DNA of 64,000 nucleotides. It comes from Campylorhamphus procurvoides. Lineage: Eukaryota > Chordata > Aves > Passeriformes > Dendrocolaptidae. Every line of letters starts with the position of its first letter. The first letter of the stretch is position 1. Under the pieces are notes generated by a model. The model was not told the origin of the DNA. It saw nothing but the letters and a program-made list of their open reading frames with translations, and did not search any database. Location: positions 3,580,342-3,644,341 of the forward strand of contig WBMV01006289.1 of assembly GCA_013396655.1 (NCBI GenBank), given 5' to 3'. This document shows, in pieces, positions 49,501 to 63,716 of this stretch. The position numbers and the translations under genes were made by a program.

Positions 49501-51200
49501 AGAGAGTAATATCTTCTAATGTTTTTATAGTAACAGTTATGGTAATTTTAGAACATTGTCATGCCAGTTGGTGTGTTAAGGTAATTGGAAAACATTACAA
49601 CAAGATGGGAAAAAAAAAATCTCTTATGCTGATGATGGCTGATTTACTCTCAGGGGAAGCCTGGAGTATCACTGTTAGTGTAGCAGGCCTGCTGTTAGAC
49701 CTACCTCACTGCTTCCCAAATAATATGATGGACTTTTTGGAAGAAAGAGAAACTTCAAACAAGGAGTATAACCCAGTGTAATTGCTGGTATTGTGGTATT
49801 CATCACTGAGTCCCCACTGTTGAGACCAGAATCTGACCTATCTAATGCTGCACAGCAATGTGCTACATTATTTTATTGAAGAGGACTGAAGACAAGGAGA
49901 TTAAAGGTATTTTGCTCCAAGTCGTGCAGGAGTCTGTGCCAGAGAGGCTGGTCTCTGCTGAGGCTGCCGAAGCAGGCTTCTGGTGTGCACCCGGGGTGAG
50001 ACAGCATCTCCCCCATCCTGTGCCTTTTTGCTCCTGCCTTCCCAAGGTCTACCTCTCCTTTTCTCTCCTTCCTGTCTGTGTGGGCAGGAAGATGTGGTTG
50101 CTTTGACCTGAAAATAAGAAAATGTCACTTTCTCATCTTAAGTTTTTTAGTTATTTTAATGAGCATGGCATGAAGGAAGGCTGGAGCTGGCTGAGGGGGA
50201 GAGGTTGCTGTGGAATTGCCCTGGGATGCTGAGGTGGAACATGGGTCTGTGTCCTCAGCCAAGGGCTTTGCTGAGAAAGAATGAGGCTATCCCCTCATTC
50301 CAGACTAGAAGACAGGAGACCTCATCACCACAGAAGTTGCTGAACCACAGGGGCTGATGAGTTCAGATGTGCTTTCAGTCCAGGGTCGTTTGTGGAGTAA
50401 CCTCTGCCTTGACTCCATTTGTGATGGGGTTGGTCATGTGTCAGGGAGAGCAGAAAGGAGTCAAGACATGGAGGTAAGGGCTTTGGGGTTTTGCAGTGGA
50501 CATCCTCAGAAGTGAGCTGTTTCTGAACCAATGTTTCCTTACTGAGGCAAGGACTATCTGCTCCTTCCTTGTGAATGCCTGCCTTCGGCTTAATGCCACT
50601 GTCTTTGTGCCTTTAGGATTTAACCCAGTCAGTGGGCTCAAAGCTCTCAACCCCTCGTTGCCTTAGAGGACAAGGGGGCTGGCTTTGCCTGTCCTGTTAT
50701 GCAGGACAAAGGTAGAAGCTCTTGAAGGAAGTTGGTGCCTGTGGCGCCGTTTCCCTGTGAGGTAGAGGATGTCTGCAAGAGCCTTTTTACACCAACTCAG
50801 AGAGTAAGGAGAAACAGTAGCAGCCAGTTGAAAAGGTAAAGCTTAAAGCACCCTTAACAGGAGAGTGGAAATGAATACTATTTAATCTCTGAGTTTTACC
50901 ACTCTCAGGAGATAAGAGTGGAGGAGCAAGAAAAATACATCATGACATACTCGGTGACATAGCAGAGAAATGTAGTTCCCATTTTTCAACATTGCCAAGG
51001 AGCACAAGTTATTAACTTGCACTCTGTTGTAAACCAGGTACTGTACAGATGCAGCAAAATCCCTGTAAACTTCTTGGACAGGGGCTACCTGTCTAAGCCA
51101 GGGAGTACAGACCCCTTGTTTATGCTCTAACAAGCTGGCTTTCCTGTAAGCCAAGCACTATTTCCATAAAAATCAGAAACGGGTGCCTGCTTCACAAGTT
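46566..51200. other. Unique non-coding sequence, about 4.6 kb
   Basis: No gene or repeat family recognised. A plus-strand frame of 119 codons (49,422-49,781) begins with a hydrophobic stretch but has no recognisable domain and several lysine-rich low-complexity stretches. Positions 49,900-50,700 are somewhat GC-richer with overlapping frames on both strands. Confidence 0.5.
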
Positions 51201-54200
51201 TAGCAAATGATTTTCCCTGCTCTCTCTAAATGTGTACACCATGCATATACCATGGGGGCTCAGCACGTTTTTCCACAGTGAATTACCCATTGGACTTACC
51301 TGAAGTTCCTGTGTATAACATTCTCTGAGAATTAGTGATTTTTATTCCTTTTTACAGATCCCTAAATTTATGCACAATTATTCCAAAAAGATGAATTTCT
51401 TGATGAAGAAAACATTAGTATACACTATTTATTCTCAAAATACAGGTCAAAGCCATTCAGTGGTGGGTTTTTCATAGCTTCTGGTACAGGGAAAAGATGA
51501 GCAAAAAGTCCATTTTGCTTAATCTTTGATCTGAATGGCACTTCCAGTATGTCTACACAATACAGAATAACCCAATGTATGCTTCTCATGGAAAGTGATG
51601 ACTACCAGCAAGAGACTTCTCTCCCTGCCCACCCCTTTTCCCTGACAGTTGGTGGTAGCTCTTGGTTTGCAGCTGGTAACTCGATACACGTGTGTAAAGG
51701 TTACAAACTCACTGCTGTGCAGCTTCTGCCCCTGATGAATGTGTGCTCCAGTCAGTGCAAACAGCATCAGAAGCGGGAGCAACCTGTTGGAAGTTTGATC
51801 AGGTCCTAATGAAAATGAAATAGCTGCTGTGGGAGACAACCTGCTGCACTGGCAAGGATGCCCAGGGTAGGATACTTACAGCCCCCCAGCTGGCTACTGG
51901 ACAAAGATCCAATTTCTGTGTCATTTTGTTGTAATTTTTTTTCCACCAAAATAACTTTTACCATTAGAGACAACATATGCCATTAGTTATGAACCTTACT
52001 AATAAATCTTTGTGCATGTCAGCCAGTCTCAACATTTTTTGTGCTGCAATTAGTGTGTTAGGACCCAGTATCAGCTGGAGTCTTTGGTAGTAATGCAGTA
52101 ATATGATATCACAAAGCTCATTTGTAAAGGCTGTCAGGTGTTACTGTAGTGCCACATAACCCCTTCTAGAAGGACAGGGAGACATGAGAATTTTACAAAT
52201 AAACTGAAGAGGAAAAACTACAACTGGTATTCATTTATAGTTAGAATTCTTGGCTAGTACACACTTCAGATAGAGCAATAAGCTTTCAGCTTCCATGTAA
52301 CTATGCACAGCAGGTCACCCACTTGGTCTGTCTGGATTTAGATGAGAAAGGAGGTTCTTGTCAGAAATCCAAAGAATGCTCTGTGGACCAGATCTTTAAA
52401 AGGAAAGTCATTATCCACAATGTGAGCCAGACTTCCTTCAAAAGCTTATCCCCAGTTTAGGCACCAAAACAAAGTGACCATATTCAAGAGCTCAGTGTTG
52501 TGTGTGTGTGTGCAGAGTCCTCATCTTTGTGGCACTGCCAGGGCAGCTGGGGGCAGCTGCTTCTTGTGGGTCTGGCAGTCATGAAAGTGTCTAAATAAGA
52601 CCTTGGCATATTGAAAATCTGTCTGTCCACAACTGGGGGTGCTGAGCCCTTGAATATAGCACCCTGGGGTCTTATGGAAATCTGGTCCTACATCTGTTTG
52701 ATCGGGAAGTGCTGGGAGGGGGCTCTAGCTATGCAGATGAATGTTTCTTGTTGAATTAATTTTGAACTGGTTATCACATTTTGTAATTATGCTGTTAGAA
52801 GCATAAATACATTTGGGGGAGTAAGAAAATTATTAATTTGTTAATACAATATTACAAATATCTTTGGCCTATTTTAGATTATTTTCTGTTTTGTTTGAAG
52901 CCTGTATCTTTTTCACAGCAAATTATAATTCACTTGATTAAATGCTGGGAGAAACTTTGCTCCCTGACAGTGGAGCAGCCTTTACTAAGATGATGGTTGT
53001 TCGGCACTTTTCACTTTTTCTACCTTCAGAGAAGTAAGTTTAAGAAATAATTAGGAGCAGATTGCATATAAATGCTTTTTTTTTTGTTTCTTCAGTTTTT
53101 GGCTTTACTTCGTGGTGATGTTGATAAAAGCTCGGTTCAAAACTCTTTTGGCTTCAACATGTCAGGAGGTCACCACAGGGCCTAGGGGTTCTCTGTGGCA
53201 GACTGTGGTCTGGCTTTACCTGATTTATTATTTTAAGTTAGTTCATTACTTCCTTTGTAACAACTCAAAAATTCTGGGATGTTGTTACTAAGTTCCTAAG
53301 AGCACAAGCCTGTGCTTAGGAGAATGCAGACCAGCTAACAGCTTAGCTGATGTCATGCAGGAAAGTAATTGGTACAGCTGAGAACAAGCATGAGCCTTGC
53401 AATCAATTATTTCTTCAGTGTTTTCTAGAATGGAAGCCCACTTATGCAGGCAGTGGGTTTGTGCCATGAATACAGACAGTAAAGCACTGTGATCATCTGG
53501 TTGAAAGAGTTCAATCCATATGTGGAACTGTGGTTATTACTAATGATACGCTTTACCCATTGTTATAAATAATTTGTGGTTTTGCTAAAGCAGTGCTTTG
53601 ACTCATTGCAAACCATAACACACTTTCAGGGTGTACTTTCAAGATTTCAGCTGTAATCTTTAAAAACTTTTAGTTTTGTTTGTTAGATTCTTTTAATTGT
53701 GTTGATAAACAATTTGAGTATAAACTGTTACTTACAGCTTATGTGGTGTGCATTACTTTTCAATTTCTATCACATTGCTGAATAACTTGCCAGAATACAG
53801 CCAGTACAGTAACTGAGCCAGAACGTGCTGCTACACTGTCTCTGATTTGCAGTAAGATAGACACTGGGAGTCAAATTCCCTTCTGACACAGCTTTAACCT
53901 CACTGGGTTTATCCTGATGGAGAATATCATTCTTACTAGAGAGAGGTACATTAAAATGGTCACACTTCTTTTTCTGTGGGTATTCATTAACCTAAGGGAA
54001 TATCCTAAACTTGTCCTGTGGTGAACCTTTTAGTATCTGGAGAAACAAGTGTATTGAGAGAATGACATCACTCTGGTAAATAATTATTCATTCCTCTTGG
54101 TGCCTGGGGTTTGAGGATTGGGTCATTCAGCTTAACCAGTGATAACCTGTCAGCCATTAAAGTCAAAAATCCCCTTCACTCTTAAGTTGTATCCCTGTAT

Positions 54201-55908
54201 AACAGATACCACTCTTAACTTCTGTACATCCCATAGATAGCTTGTGTTGTATGAAAGTTGCATAAAGTCTCTCCTGTTTCATGAATTGTTTTTGTTGTAG
54301 AGAAGAGAAGTCACATTGCTACCCATTTCTTTAGCTCCTTGTTGAAGAGGGGAGACTGTCGGTGGAATAAGTTTATGGTCCCATCTCTCTCTTTAAATAA
54401 GAATGTGCAGTAAGTGGTGGGTGACTCGGTTAATTAGCAGCATACCTGGTCCTGACTGGCACCGGGGGAGAACTTTTTCTCTCAGAATCTCAGACCCTTT
54501 GCAGGGGTGCCCTTAACTCTATTTTACCCAGGGGACCATGAAAGACAGATGCTATTTGTGACTCGATTTGAAAAAGTAACTTCTGATGTTTCAATGTCTT
54601 AGTTTTGTTGTGATAGAAAAATGACCTCTGCCTGGAAATGCCACAGTTTTTTGCTCTTGTGTTCATCTTCTGCATTTCTAGGCCTTGGACTAATCTTTCT
54701 AAGTAGATTGATATTTAGAAGCGTTAGTTTTGTTTTTCTTTGCTTTTTTGATAGGCTATTATTACTGGGTATTAGTTGTAAAAATCCAATTCTTGTGGTT
54801 TTAGTAGAAGAATGATAGAGAGAGAATTCATCTTAGCTTTCAGCAGTAAAATATAATGAGCAAAAAGTAAAAACAGTTTGGAGCTGGTATTTCAGAGATA
54901 AGGTATTCCCATCCTGTTGTGGGTTTAATGCTGGCATAACCCAGGGGCACTTGTAGAAGACAGTGAAACTCCTGGAGTGCAGTGTAGATTCAGGCTTTTA
55001 CTGACTAAGCACAGAATAGATATTAAGTTTACATGGACATAGTGGACAAAGAAGACAAGGAGAAGGAAACCAAAAATATCATTGAAAACAGAAACAAAAG
55101 CATTTCTGACAGACAAGAAACAAAGCCATGATTTGATTCACAGTCAGCCTTGAAACAAGATCATCTAATCCCAAGGTCTTCTGTTGTTGCAGTGTTTGAT
55201 TTGAAATGCACAACATAAATATTCCCTGCCACTGTTTTTACACGTGATTTTTGGCATCTGATGTGTAAAAATATTACTAAAATACCCAGAATTACTGCAA
55301 AAGAATGAGAAAATATCTTTTCAAATGACACTGTCATGGAAATGACTTTTTTTTTCTAAATGGTTAGAATTGGAAAAATATCTGTGATAATTTTTAGTGG
55401 TTTTTTTACTTACAACAGTATTAGTTTAGTTCATTAACAATAAAATAGCCATTGTTTTTACTACATAAAATTTTTTAAACAAATTAATTTTCAACTTGGA
55501 GAATTTCAGATAACACTGACAAATGTTTGAGAGAAGTGTACCCTGATTTGCTTTTGCTGTTGGCAAGAAAAGAGAGTGGTAAAAAATTATATCTGCAGTT
55601 ATTCCTTTCCTGGAGAGCAGGCTTGAGGAATGAGTCCTGTGAACACCTGCAGCAACACTCAGTATTTCTCATATACTCAAAATTAGCAGCCACAAGAAGT
55701 CCTTTTACATAGAAGGCACGTCCTCCAGTGAACTAGACAAGAACTATAGATATCCTCCAATAATAACAGATAGGGTGTACCTCCACAAGTGCCTTAATGT
55801 GCAACAGACACTGTTTATAGATATGAGTCCTTGTCACATCTACATAAGCCATGCTGTGCATGCTAATGGGTATTGAACAGCTTGTGAAATGGTCTGTCTC
55901 AGCTTGTC
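51201..55908. other. Unique non-coding sequence, about 4.7 kb
   Basis: No gene or repeat family recognised. A short (TG)n run lies at about 52,497-52,512. Otherwise AT-rich with short homopolymers. Confidence 0.5.
52497..52512. repeat. Short (TG)n microsatellite
   Basis: About seven to eight TG units in 'gttgtgtgtgtgtgtg', flanked by ordinary sequence. Confidence 0.85.
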
Positions 55909-55959
55909 CATAGAATGTTTAGGGTTGGAAGAGTCCTTAAAGGTCTATTTCCAATCCCA
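55909..55959 (-). mobile_element. CR1 LINE, short 3' scrap, minus strand
   Basis: 'ccatagaatgtttagggttg' followed by 'gaagagtccttaaaggtc' and 'ccaatccca' is the reverse complement of a CR1 3' end: 'tggaacc..gatctttaaggtcccttccaaccc' plus one 'attctatg'. Only about 50 bp remain. Confidence 0.85.
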
Positions 55960-58900
55960 GGTGCCTCAAGTACTTCAGCACCATAAAGACTCCTGTACTT
56001 CTGTACTTGTTTTAAGCACTTTCCATTTGGAGACATAGGACTACATGAAATTAGCTGCTCATTTGTAGAAAATGTTTATAAATGTATATTCACTATTTCC
56101 CTGTACTTACTTCAGGAACCTGGGCTGACTATGTAATCTGTAATCCATTAAGTAAAGCAAGCATTATTATCTATAAAGATATAGATTGAGAAGCTTTATA
56201 GCACCACTTTAAAATAGGCAAAATAGATCCTATGGGTGCATTCATAGTGTTAAACAGCATTTAACAAGGCATCTCCTATTAACATCATAGGTTGCTGTCT
56301 GGAAAAAAAAAGACCAGCAAGTAATGGAAAACAAAATAAATCAAACAAATGCACACTGAATCTTAGCTATGAATCTGGCCTTAGGCAATTTGGCACCAGT
56401 TTGCACCCTTGGAGAGCAGCTGCATTGCAGAGGAGCCTCTCTCTGAAGGGAGGGTGGCTTTACAAGCCTGTTCAAGGCTCTGCTGCAGCGCTCTGCCAAA
56501 TGAGTTTCTTCTGCCCAGGGACAGGTGCTGAATCATGTCTCTCTTGGTCAAACAGGAGCCATCTGCTTCTGTACCAGCACTGTCCTTTCCTGGTGGAGAT
56601 GCTGGCCTCTCTGCTGTGATGGAGAGGCTGCAAGGTAATTGTGGGTCTGGACCTACAAAGAGGGTTCAATGACTGAACAGGGAATCGAGTCCTGTGTTTT
56701 AAGTAAGTTAATTTTTTTGGCAGTACTAAAGTAGTCACTCATTTCACTAAGACTGGCATGATTTCTAAACCTTTGGTTGAAACACTTATTTTTAACCAGC
56801 ATCCCTGAGGTTATATAAACTTAGGAATTTGAGCAATAAATGCTAGCTGAGAGCACCAGTTCAACAGGATGATAAATACAGGTTTATAGTAAAGGAGGAT
56901 AAATCCCACCTGCTTGTGCATCTGGGTTGTTCCTACAGGTCCCAAAATAGGGTGAGGGAACTCATATGCAATTTTCAGTGGTAACAAAGTGCAATAAGCC
57001 AGCAAAACCTGGGTCCTATGTGGCTTCATGTTTAGTAGCACTGTTTGAAACTGTCCTGCTTTGGTTCCTTCTTAAAAATGTAAACATGACTTGTACTCAG
57101 ATACTTTTGTGACTGAAGTTTTAAACCAAGGCTATAACTCTGCAGAAAGGATGTTTTTGGAGAAGGTGGTTGACTGTGGCCTAAAATAAATGGATGGTCC
57201 CAGACTCCCTGGAGCAGCTTGCTTGCCTTGGAGAGCACAGGACAGCAGCACACTTATCTCCAAATACTGACAAATATTTTTGAAATGCTACTAGCTATAT
57301 TAAAACTACAAATACTTAGAGTAGCTCCAATTTAGCCACTTACCCTCACTTTTCCCTGTAGTCATTATTTGTTCCCATTAGTTTCCTGTGGCTTAGCAGT
57401 TCTCTGCCATGAAAAAGGTACACAGAAACAATATTGACAAAAAAGGAGAGAACAGATTGAAAATATATATAGAGAGATGTAAACCTTTGAGCATTCAACA
57501 TTAGCTATTATCATAGAACATGCCAAATAAACTAGTCTATGTTGATAACTGGCATACAATTACTTGAAAGAATTGCAAACCAGCAACTTGATCTGTAAAG
57601 AGCACTGAAGAACAAAGGCAGGAAATCATTCTGGTATGGGAAAATATATGCTTCATTGTAAGGATGTTTAAACAGTTACGCTGAATATCTTAGGAATCAC
57701 CCACTTAAATGCTTTACTAAATCCTGACCTAAAGCTTTCCATCTATCCAAAGAACAGAGGAGAAAGAACTGTGTTTTATAAAAAATATTTTAAAGCGATA
57801 AAATGTTGATGCTGGTTATGTTCCTGGGATTAATGAAAGACCACTGGCCTTGCCCATCCACTGCTTAATCCAGGAGGAAGTACATGAACTTTAGTTGTCA
57901 CCCACCTCTTCCAGATGAAGAGTAAACCCATGCTGCTACTTGGAACTTGTTAAATATCTCCCTTTACCTTTTATAAATTCTTCCAATCTGGGGAAAAAAG
58001 AGATTGGATCCTTAGCTATTTAAGACCAGACTAAATTTTACATTTTGCTGACCTGAACAAGGACTGATATGTCCTGGGCTGTTAATAATAAATAAATCCA
58101 TTTCTCAAAATGATGCTATTTTTTTTAATTGTAAAACTGCTTAGTACATTTTATCTTCTTACTGAATGTGATGAAAGAAAAATGTAAGTTGTTCTTAGGT
58201 AATTTCTAGATGTTGTGAAAATATTTTAGAAATGTTTTAAAAAATGAGCCTCATACCAGAATACTAACCTTCCATAAATATTTTTGCCTATAAAACATTC
58301 AATAGCAAGAAAATTCTGGCAAAAAAAAATAATAAAATTAGATTGTCAACCAGAGCAGAGTGGCTGCCAGAAATATTTAAAGCAGATATTGATTGAGATA
58401 CCATCTCACAGTCTTGGCAGCTGGATAACTTTTACACAACAGAGAAAGCCAAAAGGCTAAATTCTCTGAAGAGTAGGGTGTTCAAAAACCTACCCAGGCT
58501 TATGACCTAAGAGCAGTCTCTTCAGTGTACTTCTGAGTGAAACAGTCTATTATTGATTCAACAGGCTTTCTTGCTTTCCTTGTCTTTAGTTTCCTCTGCT
58601 GTCCTTCAGTTCAGTCATTTGGGGCTCTTCAGGAAATCTCAAAGAGGAAGTATCTGATCTCATGCTTTGTAATTTCTCTTATTCCCAGCTGGAATACCTT
58701 GTTCAAGTGTTAAGAAGTTTGAGAATAAAATATTAATTTAAGGATGTATAGCATTAAAAGAATATTGTATACATTTTTATATGTATAGTGTGTGATTTTT
58801 TTATATTTATACATAGATATATATAAAAATATATTTAAAGCCCTGCAGTATTCTCACAAAGTTTAAAATGCATTCCAATGTGTTATCAAGGCTGAATGTC

Positions 58901-61860
58901 AATGAAACTAGAGAATTCTGAGTAATAGAGGTGCATGGTTAAGGTCACTCCAGCCAACTTCTGTGCTGTTCTTGTTACTGACTATAAACAGCTTTTTCAT
59001 AGTTCAGGGCATTAACCTGAGAGGAGGGAGCAGTTGTACTGTAATGTGTGAGAATATGGGCATCTTATAAGAAGTTCATAGCAACTTTGCCTGAAGAAAA
59101 AAGGTAGATTTTCAGCTAAGGCAAATTGGTCTCTTTTCTTTAAAAAGCTGTGTATGAGCCACATATTGGCAGAGTAATCAAAGTGAGTTTTTATGAAGAA
59201 ATACCAGATTAGTATAGCTGCTGCTGCCCATGGCCAATGGACTCATGGTGCGTGTTCTTGTTTGTTAGCTTGGTTTTTTGTTGTTGTCCTGCTTAGGGGG
59301 GGTGTTGGGCTTTTTGTGTGAAATGGTTGGTTTTGGTATTTTTTTTTAAGAACAGTTCTATTCAGTGAGTATTTCATAAGGTCAGAGCTGTAGCTCTTGG
59401 TAAGCTTCTTAGGAACATCATTTGATGGATACAAACACCTAGCAACTGACAAAAATGAGGCAAATGAAATGCCAAAAGATTCTGCCCTCCACCAAAACAA
59501 AACCAAAAAAAAATCCCTAACTTTTTCCCTCCTGTTTCTGGACAGTTACAAAATGGCAAAACCAAAATGCATATATGAAAAATGCAGTGCGGGAGGGAGC
59601 AGTGGAGCAGTTTGGAAGAGAGGGATGAGGGAGAAATGCAGGTGAGTTTTTAATAGTCTTTCTTGTTATGATTAGATTTATTATCATTTCAGGCACTTAA
59701 GACTTTAAGACTGTTTGCTTCTTAGTGTTGGCTCAGAAGAGAAGATTTTATTTGGTATTTTGGATTTACTTCATTCTCAGCTTCTTTCTATTTCTATTGG
59801 AAGACTATTTTACTACAGGTTTCTGGACCAGAAATATGTAGACTTTTAAATTTAACTGCCAGTTTAAATTAACCCTACAATACAAAGAGCTGGAAGACTT
59901 GTGCTAAAATGGTCTGGGGACTTTTAAGCCTCCATCTTTACATCACTGCCCACTGTGGGTTATTCTCTGAGTGGCTCAGGGCAAGGCACAAACAGTTTTA
60001 TGAGAGCTTGGCTCGGAGCAACCCAGCTCCAAGTTGCCATTTCCATTCCCTCTAGAACTCAGTGCTTTTTAGTCCTACTTCTTCACAAAAGGTGTGACAG
60101 ATGTAGCAGTATTTCTGACACTTCTGTTTGTTTATTAATGGCTGATGTTAAGTGGTCATGCAGGACAATAGGAGATGCTTTTTCCAGCCACCAGTTAAGA
60201 CTATGTCTCTTAGACTGTGAGTTTATCACCCAGTGGGTGGCAAAATTTATCCCTGAGGACAGGCTTGTTAATGGATTTTCCTTTTTCTTACCATTTTAGT
60301 ACAAGTCTCTATACTGGGGTATAATTTTATAGTATTATAAATCCATTTAAAGTATAACAATCTTATCAATAGCTGGCTCTACCTGCTTGACTCTAACATG
60401 CTTAACAATATGGTCCATGGACTGAAAATCTTAAAATATAAATAATGTGTTGGGTTCAATCCTCAGAGATAAATGGTTCAGTAGATTTACTACAGCTGAT
60501 CGTACTTAAATTCCTGTCATTTACTAAATGCCTTAGAATTGAGACTTTGCATGCTGTATAGAAAACTTTAGAATGATTTCTTGAATGTAGTATAGCAAGT
60601 CAATTATATAAATTCATTCTTTTTTGGTAATTTGCTACTGGCTGCTTATTGATCTTTGATGAAAAAGTATTATGAAAGCAAATTTATGTGCCCATAACCT
60701 TGATGGCAATAGTGATAAACAGGATTTGCATGCAGGCATAACTACTGCTTGCATTCCCAGCAGAAAGATTATATTGCTTCACTCCATATGATTGGAAGGG
60801 AGAAATAGTGCTCTGCCTTTTAGATTCATGAATTTGGGGGAGCTGAGTGTCTGTGCATGTGTGCATGCATGGAATATCCTCATCATATTAGAGTTGTTTA
60901 GCTCTTTCATTTACATTTAGTGACTGTAAAGCATATCTTAGGTAGGTCAGACTGGCAGGTCAGATTCTATGCTACTGAAACATTTTCCATAGAGCAAGTG
61001 TACCCCTGTTTTTCAGGCTTCTCACATCCTTTCTGCTGGGACAGTATCTCCAGTGTGCTGCATCCTTTCCCAGTTTTTCAAAGGGAACAGTTGCTTTGTA
61101 CCAGTATAGTTTATTCTGGGGTTGGAGGTCGCACGAATTGAGTTTTCTTTGAGGCTATTACCTCTAAATATTTGGGTTGGCATTGCTGACAAATAGGGAT
61201 TCGTTGTTGGGTGTGAATGGATGTGAGTGTAGGAAGATGATACTTTGTCTCCCCACCAGCATGGAGGACATGAGATAGTTGGGCTTTACTGCAGAAACCT
61301 CTGGTGCAAGGCTCATAGGGCTCAGCCAAATACAGTGTCTTAGCAGCAGGGGCTACCATTTGTTGCCATGGTTTAAAGTAGAAGTCATATGATAATTGCT
61401 ATCTTATAATAACCTTGTGATCCATCCTCAAGGTGTTAATCATTCTCACAGTCAATTTTATCTGTGCATCAATCTCCCACAAAATGATGGGAAAAACAAC
61501 ATTGTAGTAAGACAGCCCAATATAATAATTAATATGCAGTATTAAATCTCTTATAAACAGACAGTAAGGAAAAGAAAGCTCAGTCATTACATTGGATTTA
61601 ATTTGCTGAGGGAAACAGCCTTCACACCTGAGCCACAGTCACAGCTTGGTTTTCTCTCAATTAAATCCGTGCTTGTCTAAAGCAATGAGGGTTTGGAGGA
61701 CAAGATCAGGGCACATGCTAATGAAATTCCCTGCAGAACAAGGGCATTGTGTGGAAACTGTTATGAGGCAGAGACCACATAATCTGTTTTTAAAATTCTC
61801 TCTGAAGAAATGAATGTAAAAGCTTGGTGAACATTAGATATAGACTATCCTATTAATAAT
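55960..61860. other. Unique non-coding sequence, about 5.9 kb
   Basis: No gene or repeat family recognised. Positions 56,400-56,640 are GC-richer with open frames on both strands that match nothing known. A strongly AT-rich stretch with an inverted repeat lies at 58,761-58,836. T/G-rich low complexity is seen at 59,255-59,350 and an A-rich run near 59,495. Confidence 0.5.
58761..58836. repeat. AT-rich tract with inverted repeat
   Basis: Almost pure A+T over about 75 bp. 'atttttatat' (58,773-58,782) is the exact reverse complement of 'atataaaaat' (58,821-58,830), and the stem extends inward by four more pairs if one G-T pair is allowed. Confidence 0.8.
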
Positions 61861-61870
61861 GAGAATTATT

Positions 61871-61940
61871 TTTTCAAATTCTAAAATTGTAAAGGTGTAT
61901 TTGTGTTTTCAAATTCTAAAGTTATAAAAGTATATTTGTG
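61871..61940. repeat. Tandem duplication, 2 x 35 bp
   Basis: Unit 1 (61,871-61,905) and unit 2 (61,906-61,940) both begin 'ttttcaaattctaaa' and end 'tatttgtg'. They differ at four of 35 positions, all transitions (A/G). There is no third copy. Confidence 0.95.
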
Positions 61941-63716
61941 ACATGCTTAAGGACTAAAAATTGCGAATGTTGATATTTAAAAATATTTGCTTGCAAAATA
62001 TGGGTGTTTTTAAGATTTAGCATTAAAATACAGAGTTTTCTAATACAATTTTGCCAATCGAGTACTAATCACAAAATTTATTTCTTCATTTGGGAAGTCT
62101 AAACAAAAAGTTTTTGCTTATTCCTCTCCAGATCCATTTTGAGTTCTTCCCTTCATACGCTATGTTTTTGGCGGAATCAAACTATGGCACTGTGATCTAC
62201 TGCAATATTGCTCTACTAATTAGATTTTCTTGCCAGATTGTTAGAATTTCTGGCAGTGTCACATAGCTCCTAGAGAATTGCTAAGTTGGGGCTTCCAGAA
62301 AGTTGCTGGTAGTTACTATTACTGATTGCTTATCCTTTACTGAAAACCATGCCATAGAAGGAGGATGAGCAATTGCATTCAAAAAGACTTTGAGGTATGC
62401 CTATGCAACTACAGAATGTTCTTCAATTCTTTTTTCTCAAATATGATGAAAAATTTTCAGGAAGTTTTTCAAGGTTCTTCATCTGTATACACGCATAAGC
62501 AAGTACCCTTATTTAAATAGTTCTTCACTTTATGCTTATACATTCACACATTCCATCCCTAAGTCTTCCTTATATGAGTGGAATTTGAACTGTTTCAAGT
62601 AATTTCTAAGTAATCACTTTCTCCAATGCTATAATGCATTTTTTGGCATCTGTTTGTAGCTCTAAAGAGAATTCCATAAAAGAAATTTCAAGTAACTTAA
62701 GAGGTTCATGAAATCTAATACTTTCATATCTAAGAATGCTTTCATTTGCCTTCAAAATATTAATTCTCAGGGTGGTTTTGTTTGTTTGTTTTGTTTTTTC
62801 CTGAGCCCAAGTCATGAATCTTGAAATTTGGCATTAGAGAATCACAGCATTACAAGTTTGCAACTCTAGAAATTCCATCCTGTTCTGACTGGCTTTACTC
62901 CAGCTTCACTCCAAATAGTTTTTTTAAATACAAATATAGTATAATCAAATGATTATAACTGATTGTAAACAGGAAACCCACTTTCAGATTTTGTTTCTGT
63001 GAAAATACTGAATTAAAAACATTAGATATGAAAAGAGAGGGTCTAGGAAGTCAATTTATCTCTTCCCTGCTATCCCTAGGTTTCTCTAGACTTTGCCTAG
63101 TTTTATGCAGAAGGTCTGGACGGCCTATTTCCCCTCTATCTCAGGACATACTATCAACTATTCAGCTATTTTTATCATATTTTTAATCTGATCCAACTTA
63201 TACTTGTGTCATATGTCACATTTATGTCATTGCTATTTTTTGTCTAGTCTTGCTGTTTGTATGTGACAAAAAACTTCCTATCTGAGCCTAATCATTGAGC
63301 TCCTGTCCATAAGCTGAATTTCAAAATAACGACTTGGGCTGGAAACAGGAAAAAGAACCCTTAAGAAATGATTAAAAATCCCCAACTAAACAACCCAACA
63401 GAAACACCACCATATGTCGATAGCCACTTAGGATTACATCTTTTGAATACGCTGGGGTACTTCTGCCATGAACAATGCTTAACTAGACTATTTAGAGATT
63501 TGCTACTTAATAATTTAGGAAAATCTCCTAGTAATTTCCACATCAGTGTGGTTTCATGACTTATGTGGGATACTTTTTGATTACTTTGTTTTTCTTCTTT
63601 TTCTTTCTGACTTTGTCTGGTTTGTATAATCTGACGAGTCATCAGGAAACAGGCTATTAACTTTCTGCTTATGTTACTTTATTTGCATATAAAGCCCAAA
63701 GTAGCAGTGATCTATT
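61941..63716. other. Unique non-coding sequence
   Basis: No gene or repeat family recognised. A short TTTG low-complexity run lies at about 62,774-62,802. Two overlapping frames at 63,361-63,642 (opposite strands) are unrecognised. Confidence 0.5.

Noticed and set aside
53064..53095. Polypyrimidine tract ending 'tttcttcag', splice-acceptor-like
   Set aside because: No open exon with a matching donor follows; such strings are frequent in T-rich DNA.
54917..54955. 'tgttgtgggtttaatgctgg' resembling the start of some avian LTRs
   Set aside because: Resemblance rests on one short string from memory; no further LTR features or matching end were found.
62837..62885. 'agagaatcacagcattaca' resembling a CR1 3' octamer
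   Set aside because: The sequence that follows does not continue as CR1.
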